A stretch of 64,000 nt of DNA from Paenibacillus sinensis (GTDB taxonomy: Bacteria; Bacillota; Bacilli; Paenibacillales; Paenibacillaceae). Position 1 is the stretch's first letter. Each line of letters starts with the position of its first letter. The stretch spans positions 1 through 64,000 of the forward strand of contig NZ_JAHCMB010000117.1 in the NCBI RefSeq assembly GCF_019904155.1, read 5' to 3'. Below the pieces are notes generated by a model. The model was given only the letters and a program-made list of their open reading frames with translations. It ran no database searches and had not been told where the DNA came from. The position numbers and the translations under genes are program-made. Shown piece by piece: positions 51,771-59,883 of this stretch.

Positions 51771-51962
51771 GTGAGGGATGCATTTCGCGATAGCGGGCTG
51801 GCATTTGTTATAGAATTTACAATATGGGAATTACGCCGGAGCTACAGGGAGATTCAAGAGCTTGGCCGCGATCTGTCAGGGCGGACGGGAAGATCTATTT
51901 TACATGAGTTGAACGCTGATGAACTTCATGATCTTGTCGCTTACATAGGTGAAAAACTGTAA
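51771..51962 (+). CDS. Doubtful small ORF
   Basis: A 63-codon frame from GTG 51771 with balanced charged composition (helical: IWELRRSYREIQELGRDLSG, ELNADELHDLVAYIGEKL). No good ribosome binding site precedes it (GGAGCACAA is close but poorly spaced) and no family is recognised. It could be a gene remnant. The remaining part of the gap 51687-52036 shows nothing else. Confidence 0.25.
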   Translation: MRDAFRDSGLAFVIEFTIWELRRSYREIQELGRDLSGRTGRSILHELNADELHDLVAYIGEKL

Positions 51963-52036
51963 GAGGGACAGCCTGTCGTGGAAAAGGATCGGTGGACCCT
52001 GTGGATCGCGCGCAAACCGGCGAGAGGAGGACGTGG

Positions 52037-52909
52037 ATGAACCCGATTCAAATCCGTCATTATGCCGAAGAAGACGGCGAGGTCTTATCGGCGCTTATTC
52101 GCGAGAATTTGTTGAAAGTGAATAGCCTGGATTATCCCGATAACATCATTCAGAATATGTATTCGTTATTCACATCTGAGTACATCAGCGGATTGGCCAA
52201 GAGCCGTGAGATGCTGGTTGCGGTCGATCAGGATCGCGTGATCGGAACAGCAAGTCTTCAGGAGAACACGGTTTATACGGTATTTGTCGACGGCCGTTAT
52301 CATAAGCAGGGAGTAGGGCGAATGCTGGTTGGGAAGCTGGAGCGGATGGCGCTTCGCAAAGGTATTGACTCCCTGCAAGTCCCCAGCAGCGTTACGGCAC
52401 AGAATTTCTATGCCAACATGGGCTATATCGAGCAGCATATTTCGGAATCGGAGCGCTTTGGAAGAAGCATTGTAATGGCCAAACAGCTGAACCCGGTAAT
52501 CTACCGCGAGCATCGACCCTCCGGCAGCGAATTCACCGGTCTGGTTGAAAGTGCGGGTTGGCTGGGAATAGCGGAGAAAGGTGCGACCCAGCTTGAAGAG
52601 GCGCTGTCGAATAGCTGGTACACAATAACCGCCTTCCATGACGGCCGGGTGATCGGTATGGGACGGATCATTTCGGACGGTGTGCTGCAGGCGTTGATCT
52701 GCGATCTGATTATTAGGCCGGATTATCAGGGAGACGGCGTCGGTTCGGGCATATTGATACGGCTTCTGGAACGCTGCGCAGAACGGGAAATTCCGCTTGT
52801 CCAATTATTCGCCGCTGCGGATAAAGCGGATTTCTACAAAAGGTTCGGATTCGAGGAACGACCGGCCGGAGCACCGGGTATGAGATGGGTGAACCGGGAT
52901 TTTGTATAA
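52037..52909 (+). CDS. Tandem GNAT acetyltransferase (two GNAT domains)
   Basis: A 290-residue protein with two acetyltransferase domains: residues 1-150 with HKQGVGRMLVGKLE and FYANMGY, and residues 155-290 with YQGDGVGSGILIRLLE and FYKRFGFEERP. ATG 52037 after GAGGAGGA is chosen over the in-frame 51992. It precedes another GNAT gene by 15 bases, giving a local run of four GNAT domains. The substrates are unknown. Confidence 0.85.
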   Translation: MNPIQIRHYAEEDGEVLSALIRENLLKVNSLDYPDNIIQNMYSLFTSEYISGLAKSREMLVAVDQDRVIGTASLQENTVYTVFVDGRYHKQGVGRMLVGKLERMALRKGIDSLQVPSSVTAQNFYANMGYIEQHISESERFGRSIVMAKQLNPVIYREHRPSGSEFTGLVESAGWLGIAEKGATQLEEALSNSWYTITAFHDGRVIGMGRIISDGVLQALICDLIIRPDYQGDGVGSGILIRLLERCAEREIPLVQLFAAADKADFYKRFGFEERPAGAPGMRWVNRDFV

Positions 52910-52924
52910 AGGAGGGCGCTGTAA

Positions 52925-53380
52925 ATGACGATTCTGCGGGCGGAAATGAATGATGCGGAAGAACTTCTTAAGCTTCAGATTTTGTCTTATCAAAGTGAGG
53001 GTGAACGGTATGGGGACTATACCATTCCACCGCTGACCCAGACTCTGGACGGGATGAGAGAGGACCTGGAGAGCCAGGTCGTACTGAAAGCTGTGGCCGA
53101 GGGAAGCATTATTGGATCTGTAAGGGCCTATGAGCAGGACGGAAGCTGCAAAATTGGCAAGCTGTTCGTCCATCCCGCCCGCCAGGGCAAGGGGACCGGG
53201 ACTGCGCTGCTGAAGGAGATTGAACGGGAATTTGCGAGTTGTTCAAGATATGAGCTTTTTGCGGGGGAGAAGAGCGCCGATAATATCAGACTCTATACTT
53301 CGCTGGGTTATCGGCCGTTTCGCAAGGAGACGCTGGCGGAGCACATAACCCTGATTTTTATGGAGAAAGAACGACCTTAA
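52925..53380 (+). CDS. GNAT-family N-acetyltransferase
   Basis: A 151-residue acetyltransferase: TILRAEMNDAEELLKLQ start, IIGSVRAYEQDG strand, LFVHPARQGKGTGTALLKEIE acetyl-CoA loop and YTSLGYRPFRKET ending. AAGGAGGGC precedes the ATG. It is co-directional with the tandem GNAT gene. The substrate is unknown. Confidence 0.87.
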   Translation: MTILRAEMNDAEELLKLQILSYQSEGERYGDYTIPPLTQTLDGMREDLESQVVLKAVAEGSIIGSVRAYEQDGSCKIGKLFVHPARQGKGTGTALLKEIEREFASCSRYELFAGEKSADNIRLYTSLGYRPFRKETLAEHITLIFMEKERP

Positions 53381-53433
53381 TCCGGAAGAGAAGGCGGGAA
53401 GATGAGCTACCGTATCAAAGCTCCCGTATCCAA

Positions 53434-53458
53434 CAAAAAAGACCGCAGTCGCGGTCCT
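53434..53458 (-). terminator. Terminator of the 69-residue minus-strand gene
   Basis: On the minus strand, GACCGCGACTGCGGTC is followed by TTTTTTG. It begins right at the end of the small gene at 53458 and also faces the GNAT gene. Confidence 0.85.
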
Positions 53459-53667
53459 CAGTGCTGGAACTTCGTATCGTTTCTGGAGTAGAGCGTAGCC
53501 GTTCCGTCGAAATTCTTCAATCGGACAAGCTCGTCGGAGAACATTTCGACAATCCCTGTGCCGACCCGGGAGTACATGCCGTCCGGCCCAAGCTGAAGCG
53601 CGAATACATATTTGCGTGATAGAGCAGCGGTAAAAAATTCGACATTCTTCATAAGTGTATAAGGCAT
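53458..53667 (-). CDS. Small conserved-looking protein, function unknown
   Basis: A 69-residue protein (MPYTLMKNVEFFTAALSRK start, FALQLGPDGMYSRVGTG, GTATLYSRNDTKFQH end). A strong AGGAGGGATC site is well placed before the ATG and a terminator follows directly, so it is a convincing single gene. The pattern suggests a small beta-barrel. No family recognised. Confidence 0.7.
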   Translation of the reverse strand: MPYTLMKNVEFFTAALSRKYVFALQLGPDGMYSRVGTGIVEMFSDELVRLKNFDGTATLYSRNDTKFQH

Positions 53668-53848
53668 GCTGATCCCTCCTATGTTAGTTTCCTATCTACG
53701 CAGACGCGTTAATTTGCTAAATTATACAATGGTGTTTGGAAAGTTACAATAGGCGGGCTCATTGGTCACAAGATTGAAAAATAAGACAGATCATGGCAGT
53801 AAATGTACAGCCGCTGTATGTACACCAACCAGAGGCGTAGTTGAGATG

Positions 53849-54048
53849 TCACAAACAGCCAGGGATATGCCGCCGATTCGCTGCCGAGGGCTGCGGTTGC
53901 TTCATGGCTTCTTCCTGATCGTTATATCCGGATGGATGGGATGGATGATCTCCTTCACCGGTCAGCGTCTCCTGCACGTTATCCACGATGCCTCCGACGA
54001 TCTGCTCCATTTTGCCGGGGGCTCCTTCGCGGTTTGCTTGTCTGCCAT
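53849..54048 (-). pseudogene. Possible small minus-strand gene interrupted by a frameshift
   Basis: On the minus strand an ATG at 54048 has the site AGAAAGGAATGAG and reads MADKQTAKEPP, then shifts frame at a run of five C. In the next frame a hydrophilic, codon-balanced stretch (MEQIVGGIVDNVQETLTGEG, then NDQEEAMKQPQPSAAN) runs from 54010 to a stop at 53849. One added C would join them into one protein of about 66 residues. Either a sequencing error, a decayed gene, or a separate 53-residue gene starting at 54010. Confidence 0.4.
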
Positions 54049-54111
54049 AACTCTCATTCCTTTCTGCCGGTCTGTTAATTAGAGTGCGGCGGTTACGGAT
54101 TATCTATGTAT

Positions 54112-54150
54112 AAAAGCCAAACGGCCCTTCCCGAAGCCGGGAGGGCCGCT
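54112..54150 (-). terminator. Terminator of the 95-residue minus-strand gene
   Basis: GC-rich stem GGCCCTCCCGG / CCGGGAAGGGCC-like pairing with a TTCG-type loop, followed on the minus strand by GTTTGGCTTTTA. Confidence 0.65.
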
Positions 54151-54175
54151 GCTGTATGGCAAGCAGGAAAGAAAT

Positions 54176-54463
54176 TCAGGATTCCAGTATAGTAAGCGTT
54201 TTCAATTTCCATGCGACGATTTCCTTGAAAATTTCGGGAACACTCAGGTGCAGGCGTTCTTTTTGGAGCTTGAAGATGTCCTCCGACTTCACGCTGACCT
54301 TTCTGCCATAGACGGTGACCTCCCATTCATAACCGTGGCCGCAGGGCTTACGGATGGCGGACATTTCATAAAAGGACCGGCGAGCTTCCTCGTTCACCTT
54401 CTGCACATCATAGGACAGACGTTCCAGCCTTTCTGAATTAACGCTGTGAATTAAGAGTACCAT
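54176..54463 (-). CDS. Hypothetical 95-residue protein
   Basis: A soluble, charged protein (LLIHSVNSERLERLSYDV, CGHGYEWEVTVYGRKVSV, LHLSVPEIFKEIVAWKL). AGGAGGAAC lies seven bases before the ATG, and a terminator follows. I do not recognise a family. Alone on its strand between two small genes. Confidence 0.65.
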   Translation of the reverse strand: MVLLIHSVNSERLERLSYDVQKVNEEARRSFYEMSAIRKPCGHGYEWEVTVYGRKVSVKSEDIFKLQKERLHLSVPEIFKEIVAWKLKTLTILES

Positions 54464-54808
54464 GGGCTGTTCCTCCTAACGTAATGGATAGCACACCAGG
54501 ATTTGCCCGTTCAGGCGAGCCTTCTGGCTGTGCCTCGAACTGTATACCCAATATGATACCGGAACACCTCCCTAGCGTGAAGGAGTAGATTTTGTCGGAA
54601 AACTGCGAAAATGCAAAATAGCTCCATAGTCCTTAATCCTTTCGTATTTCCTGCGGATTCAATCGATTGCCCGCTGCTTTTTATCTAAAATTTTAAATAT
54701 TTAACAACGACGGGAATAGCCGTTTTTCGACATGAAATGCGAAAATATGTTGATTGGGCAGCGGATTTGTCGAATTTATCGCTCGTATTTGAAGATAGGG
54801 ATTCAAGG
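54464..54808. other. Intergenic stretch without recognisable gene
   Basis: A gap of about 350 bases upstream of the RNase H promoter, AT-rich from about 54,640 on (ATCTAAAATTTTAAATATTT). It must carry the promoter of the minus-strand gene at 54463. No RNA motif or repeat was recognised. Confidence 0.5.
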
Positions 54809-54837
54809 TTGTATCCTTCGGATTTGTCCTTTACACT
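54809..54837 (+). promoter_or_regulatory. Promoter of the RNase H gene
   Basis: TTGTAT (54809-54814) and TACACT (54832-54837), 17-base spacer, lie 35 bases before the TTG start at 54872. This supports the short form of the gene, since the longer ORF from 54737 begins upstream of the promoter. Confidence 0.5.
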
Positions 54838-54871
54838 AAATAAATATGGAAGCGGAAGGGAGCAGTCAGCG

Positions 54872-55525
54872 TTGGCAAGTCAGAAGTATTATGTGGTATG
54901 GGAAGGCCGGAAGCCCGGAATTTATTTAACTTGGGCCGAATGCAAGAAACAGACGGATCAGTTCACGGGAGCGAAATATAAGTCCTATGAATCGAAGGCA
55001 GCTGCGGAAGCGGCGTTTCGGGCCGGCTGGAAGGGCAATTGGGGCAGTTCGGCAGCGGGAAAGGGAAGCACCGGCGGAGGTGGAACGAAAGCTGCGGCTT
55101 CTTCCGGCGAGACAAGCTCCATCGATTACGACAGTATTTCGGTTGATGTGGGAACAAGGGGAAACCCTGGCCCTGTCGAATATAAAGGTGTAGATACCCG
55201 TACGGGTGAAGTGATTTTCTCCTGCGGGCCGATTAACAAGGGAACGAATAATCTGGGTGAGTTTCTGGCCATCGTACACGCGCTTGCGTTACTTCAGAAA
55301 GAGGGAAGCAACCGCACCATTTACAGCGACTCGGTGAACGCCATGAAATGGGTAAGAGAGAAGAAGGTATCGACAACCTTGCCACGGGATCATTCAACGA
55401 TGGAGATCTGGGCCATGGTGGACCGCGCCGTCAATTGGCTGCATACCCATACCTACAGCAACAAGGTGCTGAAGTGGCAGACAAGGGAATGGGGAGAGAT
55501 CAAGGCGGATTACGGTCGAAAATGA
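54872..55525 (+). CDS. rnhA: Ribonuclease H1-type protein with N-terminal viroplasmin-like domain
   Basis: A 217-residue protein. Residues 1-50 form a caulimovirus-viroplasmin/hybrid-binding domain (KYYVVWEGRKPGIYLTW, FTGAKYKSYESKAAAEAAF). A Gly/Ser/Ala linker follows. The RNase H domain carries the acidic catalytic set: D in SVDVGTRGNPGP, E in NNLGEFLAIVHAL, D in IYSDSVNAMKWV and the last D in IKADYG. It removes RNA from RNA-DNA hybrids. TTG 54872 is chosen (GGAAGGGAG upstream). Confidence 0.87.
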   Translation: MASQKYYVVWEGRKPGIYLTWAECKKQTDQFTGAKYKSYESKAAAEAAFRAGWKGNWGSSAAGKGSTGGGGTKAAASSGETSSIDYDSISVDVGTRGNPGPVEYKGVDTRTGEVIFSCGPINKGTNNLGEFLAIVHALALLQKEGSNRTIYSDSVNAMKWVREKKVSTTLPRDHSTMEIWAMVDRAVNWLHTHTYSNKVLKWQTREWGEIKADYGRK

Positions 55526-55560
55526 CAAGCCATCAGGCGAGGAGAGCGGAGGGGAACAGG

Positions 55561-56232
55561 TTGATTTTCGATAATGATTGGGATGACGTATTACAAGAGG
55601 AGACGCAAAAAACCTATTTTCAGAACCTGCGCTATACACTCGCGCGTGAATACAAGGAGAATTCGGTCTATCCTCCAAAAGAGCTGCTCTTCACGGCGAT
55701 GAAACGCTGCTCTTATTTGGGAACAAGGGTTGTCATTCTCGGACAGGACCCTTACCACGGACCCGGACAAGCCCACGGGCTTAGCTTCTCGGTGGGCTCG
55801 GGTGTGCGGATTCCGCCTTCGCTGCGGAATATATACACCGAGCTGTCCGATGATATCGGGGCTAATCCTCCGAATCACGGTTCGCTGCTGCACTGGGCCG
55901 ACCAGGGCGTGCTGCTCCTGAATGCAGTATTGACCGTGCGTGAAGGTCTTCCGAATTCGCATAAAGGAATCGGCTGGGAGACATTTACGGACGCTGTTAT
56001 GGAGAAACTGAATGAGAGGGAGACGCCGCTCGTGTTCATACTGTGGGGCAGCCACGCACAGCAGAAGGGTGCCTTTATTGATCAGAGCAGGCATCTGGTT
56101 ATCCAGTCGCCGCACCCGAGTCCCTTCTCGGCACATCGGGGCTTCTTAGGCAGCCGTCCATTCTCAAGAACCAATGAATTCCTCAATGGGCACGGACTGG
56201 CGCCGATCGATTGGAATATTCCCAATTTGTAG
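55561..56232 (+). CDS. ung: Uracil-DNA glycosylase, family 1
   Basis: Base-excision repair enzyme of 223 residues. Motifs GQDPYHGPGQAHGLSFSV (catalytic Asp), LLLNAVLTVREG, FILWGSHAQQKG and SPHPSPFSAHRGFLG (catalytic His) are complete. TTG 55561 behind GGAGGGG gives the usual family length; ATG 55522, overlapping the RNase H stop, would add 13 residues and would couple translation. Both belong to one DNA-maintenance unit. Confidence 0.93.
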   Translation: MIFDNDWDDVLQEETQKTYFQNLRYTLAREYKENSVYPPKELLFTAMKRCSYLGTRVVILGQDPYHGPGQAHGLSFSVGSGVRIPPSLRNIYTELSDDIGANPPNHGSLLHWADQGVLLLNAVLTVREGLPNSHKGIGWETFTDAVMEKLNERETPLVFILWGSHAQQKGAFIDQSRHLVIQSPHPSPFSAHRGFLGSRPFSRTNEFLNGHGLAPIDWNIPNL

Positions 56233-56259
56233 GGCGGACAAGAATAGGAGGCTGATGAA

Positions 56260-56664
56260 ATGAGACATTGGCTGGGCAAACCCGTTATTGTGTACCTGGG
56301 AGAGCCTCCTTACGTAACGTTGAGAGGAGTTCTGCGCAAGTGGGACGCCGCCGCCGGGCGGATTGTGGTCGGTCACCAGGAGACCGGCATTCCGATCCGC
56401 AACATTGCCTTGATCAAAGCGCTGGCTCCCAAGGAGCGCGCCCTTCCGCCCGTTCTTCATTCCGTGGGGTATATTATGAAAGACCGGCTGCAGTTCGATA
56501 ACGCCGTCTATTTCAAATCCGCCGTCACGGTATGGAGGGGCGACCGGCTGGTCGCTTTGAATACAACGCTGGTGTCGCATACGAAGGGCTCGGTCACGCT
56601 TGAAGATGGCAGGACCTTGGTGAAGTCCACGCATTTGTTCGTGGTCCGGTCTTTGCGGGGTTAG
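56260..56664 (+). CDS. Hypothetical protein of 134 residues
   Basis: A basic, soluble protein (KPVIVYLGEPPYVTLRGVLRK would be its first strands, IRNIALIKALAPKE, VYFKSAVTVWRGDRLVALN). The pattern of short beta strands suggests an Sm-like or PRC-type barrel, but no family is recognised. AGGAGG lies before the ATG. It lies 27 bases after ung and is followed by a perfect hairpin, so it is the last gene of the rnh-ung unit. Confidence 0.65.
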   Translation: MRHWLGKPVIVYLGEPPYVTLRGVLRKWDAAAGRIVVGHQETGIPIRNIALIKALAPKERALPPVLHSVGYIMKDRLQFDNAVYFKSAVTVWRGDRLVALNTTLVSHTKGSVTLEDGRTLVKSTHLFVVRSLRG

Positions 56665-56726
56665 CAGCTTGTATTGCGCGAGCCGAAGAAATGTGGCGCG
56701 TAGAAATACAGCGCGATGAAATTGCA

Positions 56727-56769
56727 TAGGCCTTCCCTCAATCATATAGATGACTGAGGGAAGGCCTAT
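56727..56769. terminator. Perfect hairpin between convergent genes
   Basis: ATAGGCCTTCCCTCA and TGAGGGAAGGCCTAT form a perfect 15-bp stem with a 13-base loop. It lies between the hypothetical gene and the convergent AI-2E transporter gene and could terminate both, although the T run is poor. Confidence 0.75.
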
Positions 56770-56811
56770 TTAAGTACGGGGAGGTTCAGAGAATATGACG
56801 GTCGTCATAAG

Positions 56812-57897
56812 CTAATACTCGTCCATCTTCCCGGCAATCGCGATTTCGTATACCTTAAGAAAAATGATTTTGACCGTCATATAGACGGGCAGCGCAATAA
56901 GCACGCCGATAATGCCGTAAAATTCGCCGCCGACAAGAACCAGAACAACGGTGGTCAACGGATGAATATCGAGCGTCTTGCCGGTGATAATCGGTGTAAG
57001 CAGGTTATCCTGGATCTGCTGGGCGACCACGATGATAACTAGAGACCATAACGCGGTCATGGGCGATTCGATAAACCCGACCGCGATTACGGGGATGGCT
57101 GAGAGAATGGCGCCGATATATGGAATAAAGTTCAACGGGATCGAGACGAGCGCCAGCAGCAGCGCATACGGCAGACCGATAATGAGAAACCCGATATACA
57201 GCAAGGCCCCTAGAATCACATTCAGAAGCACTCGTGTCGTAATGAAGCTGCTGAGCGCCGAATCGATATCCGTCAGCATCTCCTGGCCCTCCTTGCGGTA
57301 TTTGCGCGGAATGAGGCCAAGGAGGATACGGGGCAGCTTATGGCTGTCCTTCAGCATGTAATACAGCAGAATCGGCAGCGTGGCGATGATGACGACAATG
57401 TTGGAGATCACGGCGATCAGGTTGCTCATCGAATTCGTCACCCAGGTTACAGCATTCTGCAAATACTGGTACAGCCTTACAGTCAGATCCGACTCACCGC
57501 CCAGATATCGGCCGAATAACGGATTATCGCGCAGCTTGTTGAACTGGTACTGAATGTTCTGAACGAGATAAGGCGCATTGTCGATGAAGTTCTGGATCTG
57601 TCCCTGAAGCGTCGGCCATACCGCAACCCAAAATACGGCGAACAGCGCGAGAAAGACAAGATAGATCAGCAAAATCGCGGCCGGACGTTTCAGCTTCCGC
57701 CTCTCCAGATAATTGACGAGCGGCCGCAGCAAATAGTAGAAGAAGCCGGCGAACATGAAGGGCACTAGCAGCAGGTTGATAATCCGGCCGACCGGAGAGA
57801 AAACCACGGAGACTTTTTCCCCCAGATACAGAATCAGCAGAATAAAAATAATGCCAAGTGTTGTGCGGAAAAATTTGTTTTGCAGCAATAAGGACAC
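56812..57897 (-). CDS. AI-2E family transporter (PerM-like permease)
   Basis: A 361-residue membrane protein with about eight hydrophobic segments. Family landmarks are the PFMFAGFFYYLLRPLVNYLERR region, a large soluble loop (LRDNPLFGRYLGGESD), LLYYMLKDSHKLPRILLGL, and the C-terminal FIPYIGAILSAIPVI and QQIQDNLLTPIITGK. Members export or exchange varied small solutes; the AI-2 name does not identify the substrate. Confidence 0.9.
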   Translation of the reverse strand: MSLLLQNKFFRTTLGIIFILLILYLGEKVSVVFSPVGRIINLLLVPFMFAGFFYYLLRPLVNYLERRKLKRPAAILLIYLVFLALFAVFWVAVWPTLQGQIQNFIDNAPYLVQNIQYQFNKLRDNPLFGRYLGGESDLTVRLYQYLQNAVTWVTNSMSNLIAVISNIVVIIATLPILLYYMLKDSHKLPRILLGLIPRKYRKEGQEMLTDIDSALSSFITTRVLLNVILGALLYIGFLIIGLPYALLLALVSIPLNFIPYIGAILSAIPVIAVGFIESPMTALWSLVIIVVAQQIQDNLLTPIITGKTLDIHPLTTVVLVLVGGEFYGIIGVLIALPVYMTVKIIFLKVYEIAIAGKMDEY

Positions 57898-58087
57898 CTC
57901 CCAAAGTTAGGATTCTGGAACGAACGTATGTAATGAATTGCACCCGTCCTATGTTAATAACCGAATTGGGGCGCGCTGATTCAGCCGGCTTGACTCCAGA
58001 ACCTTCCGGCAAGATTCAATACGTGGTTTCGGCGTTAAAAGGTGCATATATCCGGATTCGATTCTGCCAAGTTCGGGAGGGGAAAAT

Positions 58088-58612
58088 ATGACATATCTTA
58101 TAATCGGCATATTTAGCCACAAAAGCGATGCTTCGCTGACCGTCCGGGAACTGAAGCATCGCGGAATCGGAGCCGGGCGAATCTCGGTGATCGCCAGGGA
58201 TAAAGGCGTGGTCGATGAAATCAGCCGCAGCCAAGGCTTGTCCAAACCGAGGGAAGCGACGGGAGGCAGGGGGCTGTTCGGAACGGCAAGGGGCCTTGCG
58301 ATTGCTCTGAACCTGCTGCCGGAGACGTCGGTGGCAGCAGGACCGGCGGCTGCCAAGTTGGGCGGAGCAGAATTCGGGGATGATCCGGCTGAGGATGGCA
58401 TCATCACCGGGCTGGTAGGCATCGGTATTCCCCGTGTAGATGCCGATGCCTATGCGAAGCATGTGGAGAAAGACCGGATCATCGTCATCGCGGAGGTTGA
58501 CCGGGAGGAAGCGGAAGAAGTAACCGGACTCTTCGAACGTCACCAGCCTGTCCCTCTTGAAAGCGTTCAAGGGAGAGAATCAAGCCGGGACACTGTGCCG
58601 GCTGATGCTTGA
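58088..58612 (+). CDS. General-stress-protein-like (YflT/GSP17M) protein
   Basis: A 174-residue protein resembling the heat-induced YflT/17M family: start YLIIGIFSHKSDASLTVREL, then GAGRISVIARDKGVVDE and the C-terminal IPRVDADAYAKHVEKDRIIVIAEVD half with ferredoxin-like pattern. The middle (residues 55-100) is Gly/Ala-rich and may lie in or on the membrane. It starts behind GGGAGGGG. The function in stress is unknown. Confidence 0.65.
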   Translation: MTYLIIGIFSHKSDASLTVRELKHRGIGAGRISVIARDKGVVDEISRSQGLSKPREATGGRGLFGTARGLAIALNLLPETSVAAGPAAAKLGGAEFGDDPAEDGIITGLVGIGIPRVDADAYAKHVEKDRIIVIAEVDREEAEEVTGLFERHQPVPLESVQGRESSRDTVPADA

Positions 58613-58678
58613 CGGAGTGGGGGAATTCCCATATCCGTTTGATGAGCGCTCCCGTCCGCTCCCGCTCTATAACCGCGC

Positions 58679-58915
58679 TTATCTCCGACGGCCATTCATC
58701 CGGGGTGTGACGCCTCCCGCAATGAGGCCGGAGCCGATTCCGGGCACAATTTCCGTTCCGGTAGTGCCGGCGCCCCCGGTCTGCGAGGCTTCCCGCTGCT
58801 TGATCAGGGACAGCAGGGCAAAAAAGTCGCCCAGAGCGGAAAAAGCAGCTCCGAGAATGGCATAGTCTTCGGCGGACAGTTCGTCTTGCCGGGGGCCGTT
58901 TTTTTTATTCGCCAC
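58679..58915 (-). CDS. Small hypothetical protein
   Basis: A 78-residue protein starting at GTG 58915 (AGAAGG upstream). It contains a short hydrophobic helix (YAILGAAFSALGDFFALLSL) and a Gly/Thr-rich C-terminus ending in RMNGRRR. Composition is like small Paenibacillus proteins of unknown role. No family recognised. Confidence 0.6.
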   Translation of the reverse strand: MANKKNGPRQDELSAEDYAILGAAFSALGDFFALLSLIKQREASQTGGAGTTGTEIVPGIGSGLIAGGVTPRMNGRRR

Positions 58916-59070
58916 CTTCTCTCACCCGCTTCGCTCGTTCGTATGTTTTAGCATATGTCTCGCTCTTCCGATGGGGAACAGGCGGATGAGGGATTTCACG
59001 CCTTGAGTCATGCGGCACCGATCCCGTATACTGAGGCTGATCGCATAACGGTAAGAAGGAGAATGAGAGG

Positions 59071-59565
59071 ATGATCGTGCACAAGGGAGAAACTCTGTTC
59101 CGTCAGGGCGACGACGGGCGGTATTTATATGAGATCAAGAGCGGATTGTTCAAAGTGACAAGGCTGCATGAGAATGGAAATATCGTATTGTTCAACATTC
59201 TGTACCCGGGGGAAATCGTGCCCCATCATTCGCTGATCTCTCCGAAGGAGACGCACGGCACGGCAACCGCACTTATGACCAGTGAAGTGGAGCGGATTCC
59301 GGCCAAGGAGTGGTACCACAAGCTGGAGGAGGAGCCAGGCAAGGCGATGGAAGTGGCGCTGCTTCTCCAGGAGAAGCTCCGGTTCATGCAGACCCGGATC
59401 GACCATCTGACGGCAGGTTCACCTGCCGAGCGACTGCGCCTGTTGAGTGAATGGATGGAGACTTATTCGAAGAAGACGCCGCTGACCGAGCTGCTTACCC
59501 AGGAAGAAATCGGGCAGCTGATCGGTATACGCCGCGAGACGGTGAACCGGCTGCTGCGAAGCTGA
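59071..59565 (+). CDS. Short Crp/Fnr-family regulator
   Basis: A 164-residue protein with a cyclic-nucleotide-like beta-roll (HKGETLFRQGDDGRYLYEIKSG, VLFNILYPGEIVPHHSL, EVERIPAKEWYH), a dimerisation helix and the start of a Crp helix-turn-helix (LTQEEIGQLIGIRRETVNRLLRS). It stops right after the recognition helix, so the beta wing normally found in Crp/Fnr proteins is missing, and the N-terminus begins directly at the roll. The usual family length is about 220. No cysteine cluster of the Fnr type is seen. It may be naturally minimal or truncated. Confidence 0.8.
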   Translation: MIVHKGETLFRQGDDGRYLYEIKSGLFKVTRLHENGNIVLFNILYPGEIVPHHSLISPKETHGTATALMTSEVERIPAKEWYHKLEEEPGKAMEVALLLQEKLRFMQTRIDHLTAGSPAERLRLLSEWMETYSKKTPLTELLTQEEIGQLIGIRRETVNRLLRS

Positions 59566-59594
59566 ATATTTTTTTGGTAAAACTTGTCTGCCTG

Positions 59595-59623
59595 TTTAGA
59601 CATCGGCTCATTCGTGGTATAAT
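59595..59623 (+). promoter_or_regulatory. Promoter of the structured leader and YitT-like gene
   Basis: TTTAGA (59595-59600) and TATAAT (59618-59623), 17-base spacer. Transcription would begin near 59630, leaving a 5' leader of about 250 bases before ATG 59884. Confidence 0.65.
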
Positions 59624-59629
59624 TAGGAG

Positions 59630-59883
59630 GCAATCAAAACATAAGAGAAAGGATCAGGATACCATGTGTCCCCGAAGGACGAATCCCCAAAGGACGATTT
59701 GGAAACGTTGTGATCTATCTTATACTTAGCTTCCTCGTAGAAGGTGCGTACTGACATTGGAACGCCAAACCGCCTCTACGAAGGAAGGGAATGGGAATGC
59801 GAAGGACTAGGATTTGCCCGGTTCACCCCGTCGTAGAGGGTTGGTGGGACGTTTAGCCGCCATTTACGATAAGGGGAATAGGT
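59630..59883 (+). promoter_or_regulatory. Structured mRNA leader with competing helices (class not recognised)
   Basis: CTTCCTCGTAGA (59730-59741) can pair with TCTACGAAGGAAG (59775-59787), leaving one bulge. CCTCTACGA (59773-59781) can instead pair perfectly with TCGTAGAGG (59831-59839). The helices exclude each other because they share the same segment. A 21-codon reading frame lies upstream. This is the design expected of a riboswitch or attenuator. I do not recognise the class; some bases recall the magnesium M-box but the order of conserved blocks does not fit. Confidence 0.55.
59664..59729 (+). CDS. Putative 21-residue leader peptide
   Basis: ATG 59664 to TAG 59727-59729 encodes a 21-residue, Arg-rich peptide beginning MCPRRTNPQRTIWK. 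AAAGGA at 59648-59653 precedes it. It ends one base before the first arm of the competing helices, so ribosome position could decide which helix forms. This is not a proven gene. Confidence 0.4.
   Translation: MCPRRTNPQRTIWKRCDLSYT

Noticed and set aside
53762-54082. 106-codon plus-strand ORF
   Set aside because: No ribosome binding site, and the minus strand of the same stretch has better coding character, including a start with a good site.
59730-59839. M-box magnesium riboswitch
   Set aside because: An ACGCCAA block and a GTGCG-like segment recall it, but the conserved blocks are not in the right order or number.
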